From Psychrobacter glaciei (GTDB lineage: Bacteria; Pseudomonadota; Gammaproteobacteria; Pseudomonadales; Moraxellaceae): a DNA stretch of 64,000 bases. Each line of letters opens with the position of its first letter. The stretch's first letter is position 1. The stretch is from assembly GCF_014652895.1 (NCBI RefSeq), contig NZ_BMZR01000002.1, forward strand, positions 186,001 to 250,000, in the 5' to 3' direction. The notes beneath the pieces were generated by a model that was given only the letters and a program-made list of their open reading frames with translations, was not told the origin of the DNA and did not search any database. A program made the translations under genes and the position numbers. Shown here in pieces: positions 1 through 8,800 of this stretch.

Positions 1-514
1 GCAATTGCAGACGCTCATAACCTTTCATTGTGGTTATCAATTCCGGTAACTGCGCTGGCAAACACCCTGATTTGCTGTCTTCATTATCAATATTAAGTTG
101 AATCAGAACGTTCAATGGCGGCAACTCGCTTGGACGTTGCTCATTCAGACGCTTCGCAATGATGTCGCGCTCAACCGTTTGTACCCAATCGAAATACTCG
201 GCAATATCACGCGTTTTATTACGTTGGATACTACCAATATAATGCCAAATAATAGACTCGCCTATTGCTTGAGATTTTAGGGTGCTGATTTTTTCGATGG
301 CTTCTTGCAGATAATTCTCCCCGAAGTGGCGTTGTCCTTGCTCAGCTAAAGTAGCAATCATCTCGGCAGGCTTGGTCTTAGAAACCGCAAGTAAAATAAC
401 CTCGTCTGATGCGGTATCTTTGGCTTGTTCACCTGCCTGCGTCATTTGTCGTGTGACCTGCTGCCAGTTATCAATAAGGCTTAATTTATCAAAATTATTT
501 TCAGTATCTTTCAT
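1..514 (-). CDS. yggS: YggS/PLPBP-family pyridoxal-phosphate homeostasis protein (3' part outside window)
   Basis: The reverse strand from the ATG at 514 is open to the window edge and gives about 171 residues. It contains the PLP-lysine strand VSKTKPAEMI, then GQRHFGENYLQEA, WHYIGSIQRNK and VQLNIDNEDSK-like segments, all in the order expected for the YggS/PROSC fold-type III barrel. The family binds PLP through the lysine of the VSKTKP segment and maintains vitamin B6 homeostasis in the cytosol; no enzymatic reaction is established. In many gammaproteobacteria this gene lies divergent from pilT, as here, which supports the call. The C-terminal part is outside the window. The start has only a weak upstream purine stretch. 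Confidence 0.9.
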   Translation of the reverse strand, partial: MKDTENNFDKLSLIDNWQQVTRQMTQAGEQAKDTASDEVILLAVSKTKPAEMIATLAEQGQRHFGENYLQEAIEKISTLKSQAIGESIIWHYIGSIQRNKTRDIAEYFDWVQTVERDIIAKRLNEQRPSELPPLNVLIQLNIDNEDSKSGCLPAQLPELITTMKGYERLQL

Positions 515-851
515 ATACAGCTCACAAGGATAAAGGGTTCGATTATTTGTTTTGATTTTTATTAGGACTTTCATGAAAATCTTGCCATGAGCAAAATTTA
601 CACAATAAATAAATGACTGTCTAATTTTACATTTTCTTAGCCTAGTAGATGGTTAAATGCCAAGAGTCTTGTTATGATATTGTTACATGGTTTAACATAT
701 ACTGCTAAAAATAATAGTAATAGTAACAACCATAGCCCAGCTCATCGCTAAATAACTGATCTAGCAGAGGATGATTGGTAAGGTTATCGTTTACAGCCTG
801 CTGCTATGCTCTTTTTGTCTTACCCTTATTCATTGATAGGAATGCCTGATT
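515..851. other. Intergenic region between yggS and pilT
   Basis: This 337-base AT-rich divergent spacer must hold the promoters of yggS and of pilT. I see no convincing ORF, repeat or operator. The pilT ribosome binding site is a weak AGGA stretch about 10 bases before 852. Confidence 0.5.
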
Positions 852-1907
852 ATGGCTGAAAAAAACAATCTAAGCATCGAAGATCTGCTGCGCTTTACGG
901 TCAAACATAAGGCATCAGATCTACATATTTCAGCCGGTATGCCAGCGATGATTCGGGTCGACGGTGAGATGACACGCATCAATATGCCCACGATGACACA
1001 TCAAGTCGTGCATCAGCTGATTTATGACATCATGAACGATAAGCAGCGTGCTGACTTTGAAGAGTTTTATGAGACGGATTTTTCTTTCGAGATTCCCAAC
1101 TTAGCGCGTTTTCGGGTCAACGCTTTCAACCAAAATCGCGGTGCAGGCGCTGTCTTTCGTACCATTCCTTCCAAAGTACTGACTATGGAAGACTTGGGTA
1201 TGGGTGAGGTGTTCAAGCGTGTGTCAGATCTCAAACGTGGCGTCGTCCTAGTAACAGGTCCGACAGGCTCAGGTAAATCAACCACGCTCGCTGCTATGAT
1301 TGATTATATCAATGAAACCCGTAAAGAGCATATTTTAACCATCGAAGACCCGATTGAATTTGTCCACGAATCTAAAAAAAGTCTGGTTAACCAACGTGAA
1401 GTACACCGTGATACCTTAGGTTTCGAGCCAGCGCTACGTTCAGCACTGCGTGAAGATCCTGATATTATCCTTGTTGGTGAGCTACGTGACCTTGAGACCA
1501 TTCGTCTAGCCTTGACTGCTGCTGAGACCGGTCACTTAGTTTTTGGCACCCTACACACCAGCTCAGCGGCTAAGACCATTGACCGAGTGATCGATGTATT
1601 CCCTGCAGCGGAAAAAGACATGATTCGTGCCATGCTGTCGGAGTCGTTACAAGCGGTCATCTCACAGACTCTATTGCGTCGTCAAACTGGCGGACGAATT
1701 GCCGCGCATGAGATTATGCTGGGTACGCCAGCGATTCGTAACTTGATTCGTGAGAATAAAATCGCCCAGATGTACTCGGCTATCCAGACAGGTGCCGGTG
1801 ATGGCATGATTACTCTAGATCAAACGCTTAAAAATCTTGTGACAAAAGGCACGATTAGCAAAGACGTTGCTCGTCCTTATGCCAAGCAGCCTGACGCATT
1901 TTTATAG
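852..1907 (+). CDS. pilT: Type IV pilus retraction ATPase PilT
   Basis: Hexameric AAA+/GspE-superfamily motor that depolymerises the pilus at the inner-membrane platform, powering twitching and DNA uptake. The 351-residue length is normal for the family. Visible motifs are Walker A GPTGSGKS (136-143), the Asp box around TIEDPIE (163-169), Walker B DIILVGE (204-210), the His box TGHLVFGTLHT (226-236) and the PilT-specific AIRNLIRE helix near residue 294, which is needed for retraction. The gene is followed 161 bases later by pilU, its usual partner. The divergent yggS upstream is the common context. No truncation or missing catalytic residue is seen. Confidence 0.97.
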   Translation: MAEKNNLSIEDLLRFTVKHKASDLHISAGMPAMIRVDGEMTRINMPTMTHQVVHQLIYDIMNDKQRADFEEFYETDFSFEIPNLARFRVNAFNQNRGAGAVFRTIPSKVLTMEDLGMGEVFKRVSDLKRGVVLVTGPTGSGKSTTLAAMIDYINETRKEHILTIEDPIEFVHESKKSLVNQREVHRDTLGFEPALRSALREDPDIILVGELRDLETIRLALTAAETGHLVFGTLHTSSAAKTIDRVIDVFPAAEKDMIRAMLSESLQAVISQTLLRRQTGGRIAAHEIMLGTPAIRNLIRENKIAQMYSAIQTGAGDGMITLDQTLKNLVTKGTISKDVARPYAKQPDAFL

Positions 1908-2068
1908 CAGTGCTGATCTGATCAGAGCTACTAACTACTACTAATAGCCAGTGACTTTTTTATATACCTTTTTATACACCTTATTTATTTTTAATAGTCA
2001 TGATTATTGATCTTTAAAAATGGACTTTAGACAATTTTTAATCGATTTACACCGAATGTAGGTAAGAT

Positions 2069-3190
2069 ATGGATATTGATAAACTGTTACAGTTAATGAT
2101 CAATAAAAACGGCTCCGACCTTTTTATTACCGCTGATGTAGCGCCTTCCATGAAAATAAATGGGAAAATTCTACCCGTTGGTAAGACGCCCCTGAGCGCT
2201 GAGCAAACCATGCTATTGGTCAAAGGGGTAATGACGCCAAGTCAACAAAAAGAGTTTAAAGAGACGAATGAATGTCAATTTGCCATTACTGATGAAGCAC
2301 AGCAAGCACGCTTTCGAGTCAGTGCCTTTGTACAGCGCGATATGGCGGGCATGATTTTACGGAAAATTGAGAATAAAATTCCAACCGTTGAAGAACTACG
2401 ATTGCCGCCAGCATTGAAGGAGCTGGCCATGAAAAAACGCGGTATTATTTTATTGGTTGGCGCAACTGGCACCGGTAAATCAACCACTCTGGCTTCCATG
2501 ATCGGTCATCGCAATCAAAACTCTCATGGTCATATTATTACTATCGAAGACCCGATTGAATTTGTTCATAAACACCGTGGTTGTATCATTACTCAGCGTG
2601 AAGTTGGTATAGACACCCACTCTTTTGAGGCGGGTCTAAAAAACACCTTGCGCCAAGCACCAGATGTTATTTTGATTGGTGAAATTCGTAACCGCGAGGT
2701 CATGAGTTATGCGATCCAATATGCAGAGACTGGTCATTTGGTATTCGCCACCTTGCACGCCAACAATGCCAACCAAGCAATTGACCGTATTATTCACTTT
2801 TTTGAAACCAGTCGCCACAATCAGTTATTTATGGATTTGTCGCTTAACTTACAGGCCATTATCGCCCAGCAATTGATTCCAACCCCAGACGGTAAAGGTC
2901 GGCGGGCAGCCATTGAGATTTTGCTAAACTCACAGCTGATCAGTGACTATATCCGTAAAGGCGAAGTCCACGAAATCAAAGATGTCATGACGCGCTCCCG
3001 TGATAGTGGCATGCAAACCTTTGACCAAGCGCTCTTTGATCTATACGAACAAGGTGAAATCACTTATAAAGAAGCCATTCTCCACGCTGACTCTCCTAAT
3101 GACTTACGTCTCAAAATTAAACTGAGCAGTAAAAATGGTACGGCTAATTTAGACGAAGGTGCTGATAGCTTATCGTTGGATGTCAGCTAA
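2069..3190 (+). CDS. pilU: PilT-like retraction ATPase PilU
   Basis: Paralogue of PilT that assists retraction under load. The protein is 373 residues, with Walker A GATGTGKS (131-138), TIEDPIEFVHKHRG, Walker B DVILIGE, the His box TGHLVFATLHA, and an AIEILLNSQLISDYIRKGE segment in place of the PilT AIRNLIRE motif. The C-terminal extension ending in an acidic/serine tail (about 345-373) is typical of PilU. It lies directly downstream of pilT, probably with its own or read-through transcription, and is closed by a strong hairpin at 3214-3255. The order pilT-pilU supports assigning this second copy as PilU and not a duplicate PilT. Confidence 0.95.
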   Translation: MDIDKLLQLMINKNGSDLFITADVAPSMKINGKILPVGKTPLSAEQTMLLVKGVMTPSQQKEFKETNECQFAITDEAQQARFRVSAFVQRDMAGMILRKIENKIPTVEELRLPPALKELAMKKRGIILLVGATGTGKSTTLASMIGHRNQNSHGHIITIEDPIEFVHKHRGCIITQREVGIDTHSFEAGLKNTLRQAPDVILIGEIRNREVMSYAIQYAETGHLVFATLHANNANQAIDRIIHFFETSRHNQLFMDLSLNLQAIIAQQLIPTPDGKGRRAAIEILLNSQLISDYIRKGEVHEIKDVMTRSRDSGMQTFDQALFDLYEQGEITYKEAILHADSPNDLRLKIKLSSKNGTANLDEGADSLSLDVS

Positions 3191-3213
3191 TCTGTAGCAA
3201 GTAAGCAAGTCAC

Positions 3214-3255
3214 ACAATAAAAACAGCCCTCATGATTGAGGGCTGTTTTTATTGT
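3214..3255. terminator. Bidirectional Rho-independent terminator pilU/fur
   Basis: A long perfect hairpin: the arms ACAATAAAAACAGCCCTCA and its complement flank a four-base loop, with A-runs on one side and T-runs on the other. It can terminate both pilU (+) and fur (-), which converge here. Confidence 0.9.
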
Positions 3256-3296
3256 GATACCGCTGCTGTCTGCAAAAATAAATACTCTTAAGGCTA

Positions 3297-3731
3297 TTAT
3301 TTTGCGCTGTCGCGACATTCTTGATTGTTACAAATGCCGTACAACACCAGAGAATGACCCGATAGCTTAAAGCCATGCTCGGCGGCTACCTTGAGTTGTT
3401 GTTCTTCGATAATCTCGTTATGGAATTCGATAATCTTGCCGCAAACATCACAAACCAAATGATCATGATGCTCTGCCTGAGTGATCTCAAACACAGATAG
3501 ATTGTTCTCAAAGTTATGGCGCTCAACAATACCTGCTTGTTCAAACTGCGTCAGTACTCGGTAGACGGTCGCCAGTCCCACATCTTCACCTTGTTCAATC
3601 AGTGCTTTGTACACCTCTTCTGCACTCATATGATGAAGCTCTGCGCACTCAAGCAACTCTAAAATTTTGATACGCGGTAACGTTACCTTTAATCCTGCTT
3701 TACGTAAATCTTGATTGGTAAAAGAAGCCAT
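3297..3731 (-). CDS. fur: Ferric uptake regulator Fur
   Basis: Iron-dependent DNA-binding repressor of 144 residues, the usual length. The N-terminal winged helix contains LKVTLPRIKILELL and the recognition helix region GLATVYRVLTQFEQAGIV. The dimerisation domain has the metal site HHDHLVC (about 88-94), a CDVCG zinc pair and a second CNNQEC pair near the C-terminus. It acts in the cytosol on iron-uptake promoters. It is divergent from bamE, the standard gammaproteobacterial arrangement. A palindrome at 3787-3806 upstream of the start may be an operator. ATG at 3731 is preceded by a purine-rich AAGGGA-type site. Confidence 0.97.
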   Translation of the reverse strand: MASFTNQDLRKAGLKVTLPRIKILELLECAELHHMSAEEVYKALIEQGEDVGLATVYRVLTQFEQAGIVERHNFENNLSVFEITQAEHHDHLVCDVCGKIIEFHNEIIEEQQLKVAAEHGFKLSGHSLVLYGICNNQECRDSAK

Positions 3732-4056
3732 AATATCCCTTCTGACTGTTAAGTCTTAGCAAATAAAAACTAAAAAATATGAGGTAAATAATCGCCAGTG
3801 ATTATTATTAATTAAATACTAAAGATCCAAATCTCAGTAGCCCAGCTTGTCTTGCATAAATTTTTAGCGTGGTTAAGGTATATAGATCTCACCGCAAGTC
3901 TATGAATTTAAAATATAAATAATCCAATGCCTTAGGTAGTGTTTGGTAAATAATGTCGTAAGTGGTAGGCAATTGCAAGTAAATGACGTATCATTTGTCC
4001 AAGATTGTCGGCAAGACCAGCACCAACACCCCTTGACCGTACCTAATCCATTTTTT
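3732..4056. other. fur-bamE divergent intergenic region
   Basis: About 325 bases of AT-rich sequence between the divergent fur and bamE starts. It holds the promoters of both and one 7-bp inverted repeat described separately. No other gene is supported. Confidence 0.5.
3787..3806. promoter_or_regulatory. Possible operator (inverted repeat) upstream of fur
   Basis: A perfect 7-bp inverted repeat, AATAATC-6-GATTATT, lies 56-75 bases upstream of the fur start codon. The half-site resembles the ATAAT/ATTAT character of Fur boxes but does not match the 19-bp consensus well. Autoregulation of fur is common; binding here is inference only. Confidence 0.3.
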
Positions 4057-4476
4057 ATGAGTCATCTTACCATGATAAAGACATTAAATTTTCGTCCGTT
4101 AAGCCGTGCAAGTACATTACGCAAGATTGTCATGACCGGTATGCTTAGTGCCTCGGTTGTGATGTCTGGCTGCTCATTACTGAGTGTTTATAAAATTGAT
4201 TTGCCTCAAGGGACAGCCATTACCCAAGTGCAAGCTCAAAAATTGCAAGTGGGCATGAATCAAAACCAAGTCCTCTATATTTTGGGTAGCCCAGCGATTA
4301 AAGACACGCTGGAGCCTAAACGTTGGGACTATATTTATGATTACAAAGCAGGCACAGAAGGCAGCCGTAAAGGCATCGCTGATGTCAAAAATGCCAGCCA
4401 GCATTTGGTTATTTACTTTGATGACAACGGCTTAGTCAGTCGCATCGAAGGCATTGAAACCCTTCCTGCTCAATAA
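4057..4476 (+). CDS. bamE: Outer membrane protein assembly factor BamE (OmlA/SmpA)
   Basis: Small outer-membrane lipoprotein of the BAM complex. With the ATG at 4057 the product is 139 residues. It has a basic N-terminus, a hydrophobic stretch and the lipobox VVMSGC. The SmpA/OmlA core follows: a YKIDLPQGTAITQ segment, then LQVGMNQNQVLYILGSP and a WDYIYDYK strand. An in-frame upstream extension to 3943 is possible but would bury the signal peptide, so the start at 4057 (or 4072) is preferred. No strong ribosome binding site distinguishes the two. The divergent pairing with fur is conserved in gammaproteobacteria. Confidence 0.93.
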   Translation: MSHLTMIKTLNFRPLSRASTLRKIVMTGMLSASVVMSGCSLLSVYKIDLPQGTAITQVQAQKLQVGMNQNQVLYILGSPAIKDTLEPKRWDYIYDYKAGTEGSRKGIADVKNASQHLVIYFDDNGLVSRIEGIETLPAQ

Positions 4477-4508
4477 ATCTGATTATAAGTTTATGCTTAA
4501 TGATTGTT

Positions 4509-4529
4509 AGGGTGTGTCTTCGTTTCAAA
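4509..4529 (+). repeat. Solo copy of the GGGCGTGTC-type terminal motif
   Basis: GGGTGTGTCTTCGTTTC resembles the right end of the IS remnant at 8801-8970 (GGGCGTGTCTTCATTTA) with three differences over 17 bases. No matching opposite end is nearby, so this is a decayed or solo end. Confidence 0.4.
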
Positions 4530-4577
4530 ATAGCAGACTTAATAATGCTTAAGCTAAATAACAGTCCGGCTAAACCG

Positions 4578-4886
4578 TTAACTTCGAGACTTAGTTTTGC
4601 GCTGAGACATAGGATCAGCGCTTAAGCTGCGATAGACTTCTATTCGGTCGAACGGCTGCAATGGATAACTGAGCGGCTGCTTTTGGGCATATATCCCTAC
4701 ATGCCAACGCTTAGCTGCTGGCGTTGGCACTTGTTCCACTTCCTCACACCACCTTGCTAATGCTGGAAATTTCATCAACCAGCCTGCTTGCGCGAGTGCC
4801 TCGTACAAAGTAGTCCCTTCAGCGACTGATAACGTCAAATAATGCTGACGCTGCGCCTCTTCAGCATACGCCAGATAGACCGTCAT
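4578..4886 (-). CDS. RnfH-family protein (UPF0125, ubiquitin-like fold)
   Basis: With the ATG at 4886 the product is 102 residues. The signature is the C-terminal FDRIEVYRSLSADPMSQR, matching the DRIEIYRPL-ADPK motif of RnfH/UPF0125, together with TLSVAEGTTLYEAL and a WHVGIYAQKQPLSYPL strand. The family has a beta-grasp ubiquitin-like fold; its role is not settled and members often sit beside ratA or bamE. An in-frame extension upstream to 4967 runs inside the preceding membrane-protein gene. The chosen ATG overlaps that gene's TAA by one base (TAATG), indicating translational coupling. It converges with bamE. Confidence 0.85.
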   Translation of the reverse strand: MTVYLAYAEEAQRQHYLTLSVAEGTTLYEALAQAGWLMKFPALARWCEEVEQVPTPAAKRWHVGIYAQKQPLSYPLQPFDRIEVYRSLSADPMSQRKTKSRS

Positions 4887-6028
4887 TAGCTTACCCACTG
4901 TATCACCCAACCTATCAACGCCAATAATAGCGCCACTGGTACAACCAAACGTATCGCTATCCGCCATAGATTATAGAACGCTTCATTGCCAAAGTTTAGA
5001 GACTTGCGCAAATGACTGATCTTCATCTGCCAACCGGCGAAGATGGACAACAACAATACCGCGATACTACTGATAATAACCAATAGACCTACCAGCCATA
5101 TAGTGGGTATGGCGATGACTAGTACCAGTGCTACCGAAAAAGTGACCACTAAGCTGACCAACAGCCCAAACTTATGCGCTAACTGCTGTACGCTATAATG
5201 TAGCAAATAGCTGGCCACAAACAACACCCCTAGCCAATATACCAGCTGTCCGATCGGTGGTAATGCCATACCACTGATAAATAATGCCACAATCCCAACC
5301 AACAATTGCACTATCCAGATGGGCAATACCAATTTGCTCGCACGATATTCTTGATTGGCACGAGTGCGTGCTGGTTTTTGTGCATTGATATTATTCACAT
5401 CTACCGCTGTGACGACTTGCTTGGTTGATAAGTGTTGACCGAACCAATATAGCCCTGTACCTGCCCCCACACTGACCAACGCTAAAGCAACCGCGCGCGC
5501 CCATTCACCTAAGCTGATACCAGTCATCGCAAAATTAATATTTGGCAAACCATTTGCCACGCCTAGCACCAAACCTACTAGCATTAAACCTAAACCAATC
5601 GGTAAAGGCGTAACACCGAGTAAGCTCAATAAGATAGCAATGACCATCAATCCCGCAGCGATCGCAAAGCTGGGGACGTCAGGTGCACTATTAAGGTCAG
5701 TAAGTGCCGATACAATACCAGTGCTAGCACCTGATATAACTAGCGCAGCAATAACAATCGAAACCAGCGCTGCCAACCAACCAAAGCTGCGCCATAATGG
5801 ACTTGCATCAGCCTCACGAGTGAGTTTCTGCATACCTGCGAACGGCGCATCGACACTACGATAGGCGAGCGCAATCTCGGCATATACCACGGGCAGTGAT
5901 ACTAGGACCATCGCCAAGAGCCAAAGCAACCAAAAGTCGATTTCACCAATGGCTGCAGGTGCAAACCAGCGAAACAATAATAGTGGTAACAGCGCTGCGA
6001 TAAAATAAGAAGCATAGCGGGTCATCAT
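4886..6028 (-). CDS. Polytopic membrane protein, divergent sodium:neurotransmitter-symporter-like
   Basis: 380 residues with about ten hydrophobic segments, so an inner-membrane protein. The N-terminal part (LLAMVLVSLPVVYAEIAL, then PLWRSFGWLAALVSIVI) resembles the TM2-TM3 region of NSS (SNF) transporters. SLGEWARAVALALVSVGAGTGLYWFGQHLS resembles the TM6 region, where family members have GQAFFSLSLGMG. The glycine-rich unwound TM1 motif and Na-site residues of functional NSS proteins are not evident, and the protein is shorter than the usual 440-500 residues. The start codon at 6028 follows a weak purine tract. Function is unknown. It is coupled to the downstream rnfH-like gene by TAATG. Family assignment is by eye and moderate. 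Confidence 0.6.
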   Translation of the reverse strand: MMTRYASYFIAALLPLLLFRWFAPAAIGEIDFWLLWLLAMVLVSLPVVYAEIALAYRSVDAPFAGMQKLTREADASPLWRSFGWLAALVSIVIAALVISGASTGIVSALTDLNSAPDVPSFAIAAGLMVIAILLSLLGVTPLPIGLGLMLVGLVLGVANGLPNINFAMTGISLGEWARAVALALVSVGAGTGLYWFGQHLSTKQVVTAVDVNNINAQKPARTRANQEYRASKLVLPIWIVQLLVGIVALFISGMALPPIGQLVYWLGVLFVASYLLHYSVQQLAHKFGLLVSLVVTFSVALVLVIAIPTIWLVGLLVIISSIAVLLLSIFAGWQMKISHLRKSLNFGNEAFYNLWRIAIRLVVPVALLLALIGWVIQWVS

Positions 6029-6162
6029 AATCTAAATCCAAACGATCTAAAGTGAATAACGATAATTAATAATTATACAGACCAAGCAAAAGCATCTGTA
6101 GGTAGGCTTATAATCGTCTATATAATATAAAGGTATGTACAATATAAGGGACTGGCAGTTAT

Positions 6163-6186
6163 AAAAAAACCCCGAAATCGGGGTTT
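6163..6186 (-). terminator. Terminator of the cytochrome c4 gene
   Basis: Stem AAACCCCG / CGGGGTTT around a four-base loop, followed on the minus strand by a T-run. It lies 80 bases beyond the stop of the diheme cytochrome gene. Confidence 0.85.
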
Positions 6187-6265
6187 AATAACTAAATAAT
6201 GACTGACACGTAATCAGCGGCTTAATGGCAGTGTGCTATAAAGCAAACGCTGAAAATGCTTGCAC

Positions 6266-6934
6266 TTAGTGAACAGCACTCACATAATCTGCCAAAATAC
6301 GGATATCGCGATCTGATAGCTTAGAGGCTACCGTCTGCATCATACCTTTTTCGCCTTCTTTTGCCGCATCATTGGCACGTTTTTGATCATCGCTATCGAT
6401 GTCATCTTCACGTCCAGCTGCACGGAACAGTTTTAGCTGAGTGGCGATATATTGAGAGTGTTGTCCACCTAAACGTGGAAACGCTGCCCATGTATTACCA
6501 GCCGCATCTGGACCATGACAACCTGCACAGCCAATAATGCCACGAGATTTGTCACCACCTAAAAACAGCTTGGTCGCTTCTTGGTTGGTTGCCGGATTAC
6601 CGAAGCCAACTCCCCAAGGCGCTTGGCTAGCATAATAGCCTGCCACATTGGCCAAATCTTGCTGTGATAAGTTCGCCACTTGCGACTGCATAATACCGTT
6701 CTTACGGTAACCGGCTTTAAAGTTGACCAACTGTTTATAGAGATACTTAACATTTTGGCCGCCCAAATTAGGCTGAGCAGGAACCACACTGACACCATCA
6801 ACACCATGACAAGCAGCACAGACTGTTTCTGCAATTTGCTTGCCAGCGTTAACGTCATATTCGGGAACAACAATAGCAGCTTGTACGCTGAAACTTGCAA
6901 CGCATAAGCTGGCAGCAGCGATTAACTTTTTCAT
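6266..6934 (-). CDS. Diheme cytochrome c4
   Basis: Periplasmic electron carrier, 222 residues from the ATG at 6934, which has an AGGA site about 8 bases upstream. A longer in-frame start at 7033 would precede the signal peptide and is rejected. The Sec signal peptide MKKLIAAASLCVASFSVQA is clear. There are two CXXCH heme sites, CAACH (39-43) and CAGCH (136-140), each followed by a methionine-containing segment (GIMQSQVANLS and KGMMQTVASKLSDRD) that can supply the axial ligands. This is the two-lobed c4 pattern. The c4 family donates electrons to terminal oxidases such as cbb3. A second cytochrome gene lies 323 bases upstream on the same strand. Confidence 0.93.
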   Translation of the reverse strand: MKKLIAAASLCVASFSVQAAIVVPEYDVNAGKQIAETVCAACHGVDGVSVVPAQPNLGGQNVKYLYKQLVNFKAGYRKNGIMQSQVANLSQQDLANVAGYYASQAPWGVGFGNPATNQEATKLFLGGDKSRGIIGCAGCHGPDAAGNTWAAFPRLGGQHSQYIATQLKLFRAAGREDDIDSDDQKRANDAAKEGEKGMMQTVASKLSDRDIRILADYVSAVH

Positions 6935-7257
6935 TGATACAAATCCTACTAACTCGGCGTAAGTATTATTTAGAGTGATTGCATCGACAAGCACATTGAT
7001 ATACGTCGCGCTACTATATAGCGAAGTCAGCATATATTTTATGGGTTGGTCACAAACAGTCTGAAAGTACTTACTAACATCAGGGTTTATTTTGGATTAT
7101 TATAGCAAGACTTTATAGTATTTGCCTACTTAATCGTAGTAACCGCTGGTTTTTCTATTGGCGCTACTATAGGATGCTGCTTGAAAAACAAAAAGCGCAT
7201 GAAGTGAGTGCTTCAAGCGCTTTATTTCTTTTATCTAAAATTTTGATCCAGCAGCTG
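6935..7257. other. Spacer between the two cytochrome genes
   Basis: 323 bases holding the presumed promoter of the cytochrome c4 gene and, at its right end, the hairpin terminator of the cytochrome c5 gene. No further gene is supported. Confidence 0.5.
7189..7223 (-). terminator. Terminator of the cytochrome c5 gene
   Basis: Arms AAAGCGC / GCGCTTT with an inner TGAAG / CTTCA stem, followed on the minus strand by T-rich sequence. It lies 35 bases past the stop at 7258. Confidence 0.75.
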
Positions 7258-7593
7258 TTATTTACTCATGTAGTCAATCAGTTTACGGTAATCATCATTG
7301 CTACAGTTATCACAAAGTCCGCCAGCTGGCATCTGTGTCATACCACTTTTGACTGAGTTAATTAGAGCTGGCATGCCTTTTTGTTGTATTAGCTGCTGCC
7401 ACTTAGCACTGTCGCCTTTTTTGATAGCATTTAACGCGCCACTATCGTGGCAAGCTGCACATGAATTGTCGTAGGTTGTGGCAATATCAGCAGCACTGGC
7501 GCTGGTTGTCATGGCTGTCGTTAGGACAAGCGCTGCACCACTGCCAATTAGTAGACGGCAAGTTTTGGTAAAAAGTGTGGTGATTGCAGACAT
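7258..7593 (-). CDS. Monoheme cytochrome c5-family protein
   Basis: 111 residues with an N-terminal hydrophobic signal peptide ending near SASA (about residue 34). It has one heme site CAACH (45-49) and the C-terminal segment MTQMPAGGLCDNCSNDDY. The methionine ligand followed by a CXXC pair and an aspartate-rich helix is characteristic of cytochrome c5. The product is periplasmic and probably carries electrons to an oxidase or peroxidase. The start at 7593 has a strong GGAGG ribosome binding site. It is transcribed leftward, separately from the c4 gene, since a terminator lies between them. Confidence 0.9.
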   Translation of the reverse strand: MSAITTLFTKTCRLLIGSGAALVLTTAMTTSASAADIATTYDNSCAACHDSGALNAIKKGDSAKWQQLIQQKGMPALINSVKSGMTQMPAGGLCDNCSNDDYRKLIDYMSK

Positions 7594-7981
7594 AGGGCAC
7601 CTCCTTAATTTTTTCGTACGCTTAATTAGATATCAACTTAATTAAATACTATAATAAACGTTTTCCATTAAACATTGTAACAATATATGTCAATTTAGTA
7701 TAAATGAATCGAGTTTGACTTTAGTAACGCTTTTTTATGCGAGGAAAACTTTCGCTAAGCGCTACTACACTTTAATGGTATGCTGTCATTTATATAAGAC
7801 TAATCACCGTAATTTCAATAAGTAAGACGGTTAATAGTATAGAATAGTCACTGGTTTAAAACAGCGATTGTTATCAGCAAGAGCCACTCGTATTCTATCT
7901 ATTTAATGCGTCGCTTTGATGATTAGCCAACCACCAATTCTCACTACCGTATCCAATTTTTTGCAGATTAATGAGCCATTT
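7594..7981. other. Divergent intergenic region cytochrome c5 / engB
   Basis: About 390 bases of AT-rich sequence carrying the divergent promoters. I see no RNA gene, repeat or operator that can be supported. Confidence 0.5.
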
Positions 7982-8782
7982 ATGAGTACCCCGTTTACAG
8001 ATGTCGCCGCCGAACATGCGGTGTTTAATACCAAATCACGCCAACGAATTCAGCAAACTGAGTTTATGACGTCAGCGCCTACTTTTCGCCTTTGTCCGCC
8101 TGATGTCGGGTTAGAGGTTGCTTTTGCAGGACGCTCAAACGCGGGTAAGTCCTCGGCCATTAATGCATTGACCAATCAGCGGCAGTTGGCGCGCTCGTCC
8201 AAGACCCCTGGTCGTACGCAGATGATTAACTTTTTTAGTATTGGCGACAAGCACAGACGTCTGGTGGATTTACCAGGCTATGGTTATGCTGCTGTGCCGC
8301 TGGAGATGAAAAAAGAATGGCAGGTCGAGTTGGAAGAATATTTGGTATCACGCTCAAGCCTAGCAGGCTTAGTGCTGATGACAGATATTCGTCATCCGCT
8401 CAAATTCTTTGATGAGCAAATGCTATTTTGGGCCAAAGAAGGTGAGCTACCCGTCCATATTTTGCTAACTAAAGCAGATAAATTGAAGTATGGTGCTTCT
8501 AAAAACGCCTTACTCAATACCCGTAAAAGACTGAAAGAGTTAGGTCTTAAATGTACCATTCAGTTATTTTCAGCCTTGAGAAAAGAAGGCCTCGATGAAT
8601 TGGCTGGTGTGATGGGCAATTGGTACGATTACCAGCTTAATGACAACAAAATCATTGAATCCTCTTTTAATCTGCTTGATGATGACCCGCTCGAAGAAGA
8701 ATTGCTCGAAGATAACGAACAGTCTGATAGTGGTCAGCCTGCTAATGAACAATCTAATAATGAGCTGCCAACTGATAAATAA
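7982..8782 (+). CDS. engB: Ribosome biogenesis GTPase EngB (YihA/YsxC)
   Basis: GTPase needed for assembly of the large ribosomal subunit. From the ATG at 7982 the product is 266 residues. G1 is GRSNAGKSS (50-58), the switch region is KTPGRTQ, G3 is DLPGYGYA, G4 is TKAD and G5 falls in FSALRKEG. It is longer than the usual ~210 residues because of an acidic, Glu/Asp/Asn-rich C-terminal tail (about 225-266). An in-frame start at 7916 would add 22 residues not typical of the family. It is followed by a decayed insertion element. Confidence 0.93.
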   Translation: MSTPFTDVAAEHAVFNTKSRQRIQQTEFMTSAPTFRLCPPDVGLEVAFAGRSNAGKSSAINALTNQRQLARSSKTPGRTQMINFFSIGDKHRRLVDLPGYGYAAVPLEMKKEWQVELEEYLVSRSSLAGLVLMTDIRHPLKFFDEQMLFWAKEGELPVHILLTKADKLKYGASKNALLNTRKRLKELGLKCTIQLFSALRKEGLDELAGVMGNWYDYQLNDNKIIESSFNLLDDDPLEEELLEDNEQSDSGQPANEQSNNELPTDK

Positions 8783-8800
8783 ATAGCAGACCATTAGTTA

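Noticed and set aside
7916..7981. Upstream in-frame extension of engB
   Set aside because: The extra 22 residues lack a ribosome binding site and do not resemble the family N-terminus; the ATG at 7982 fits better.
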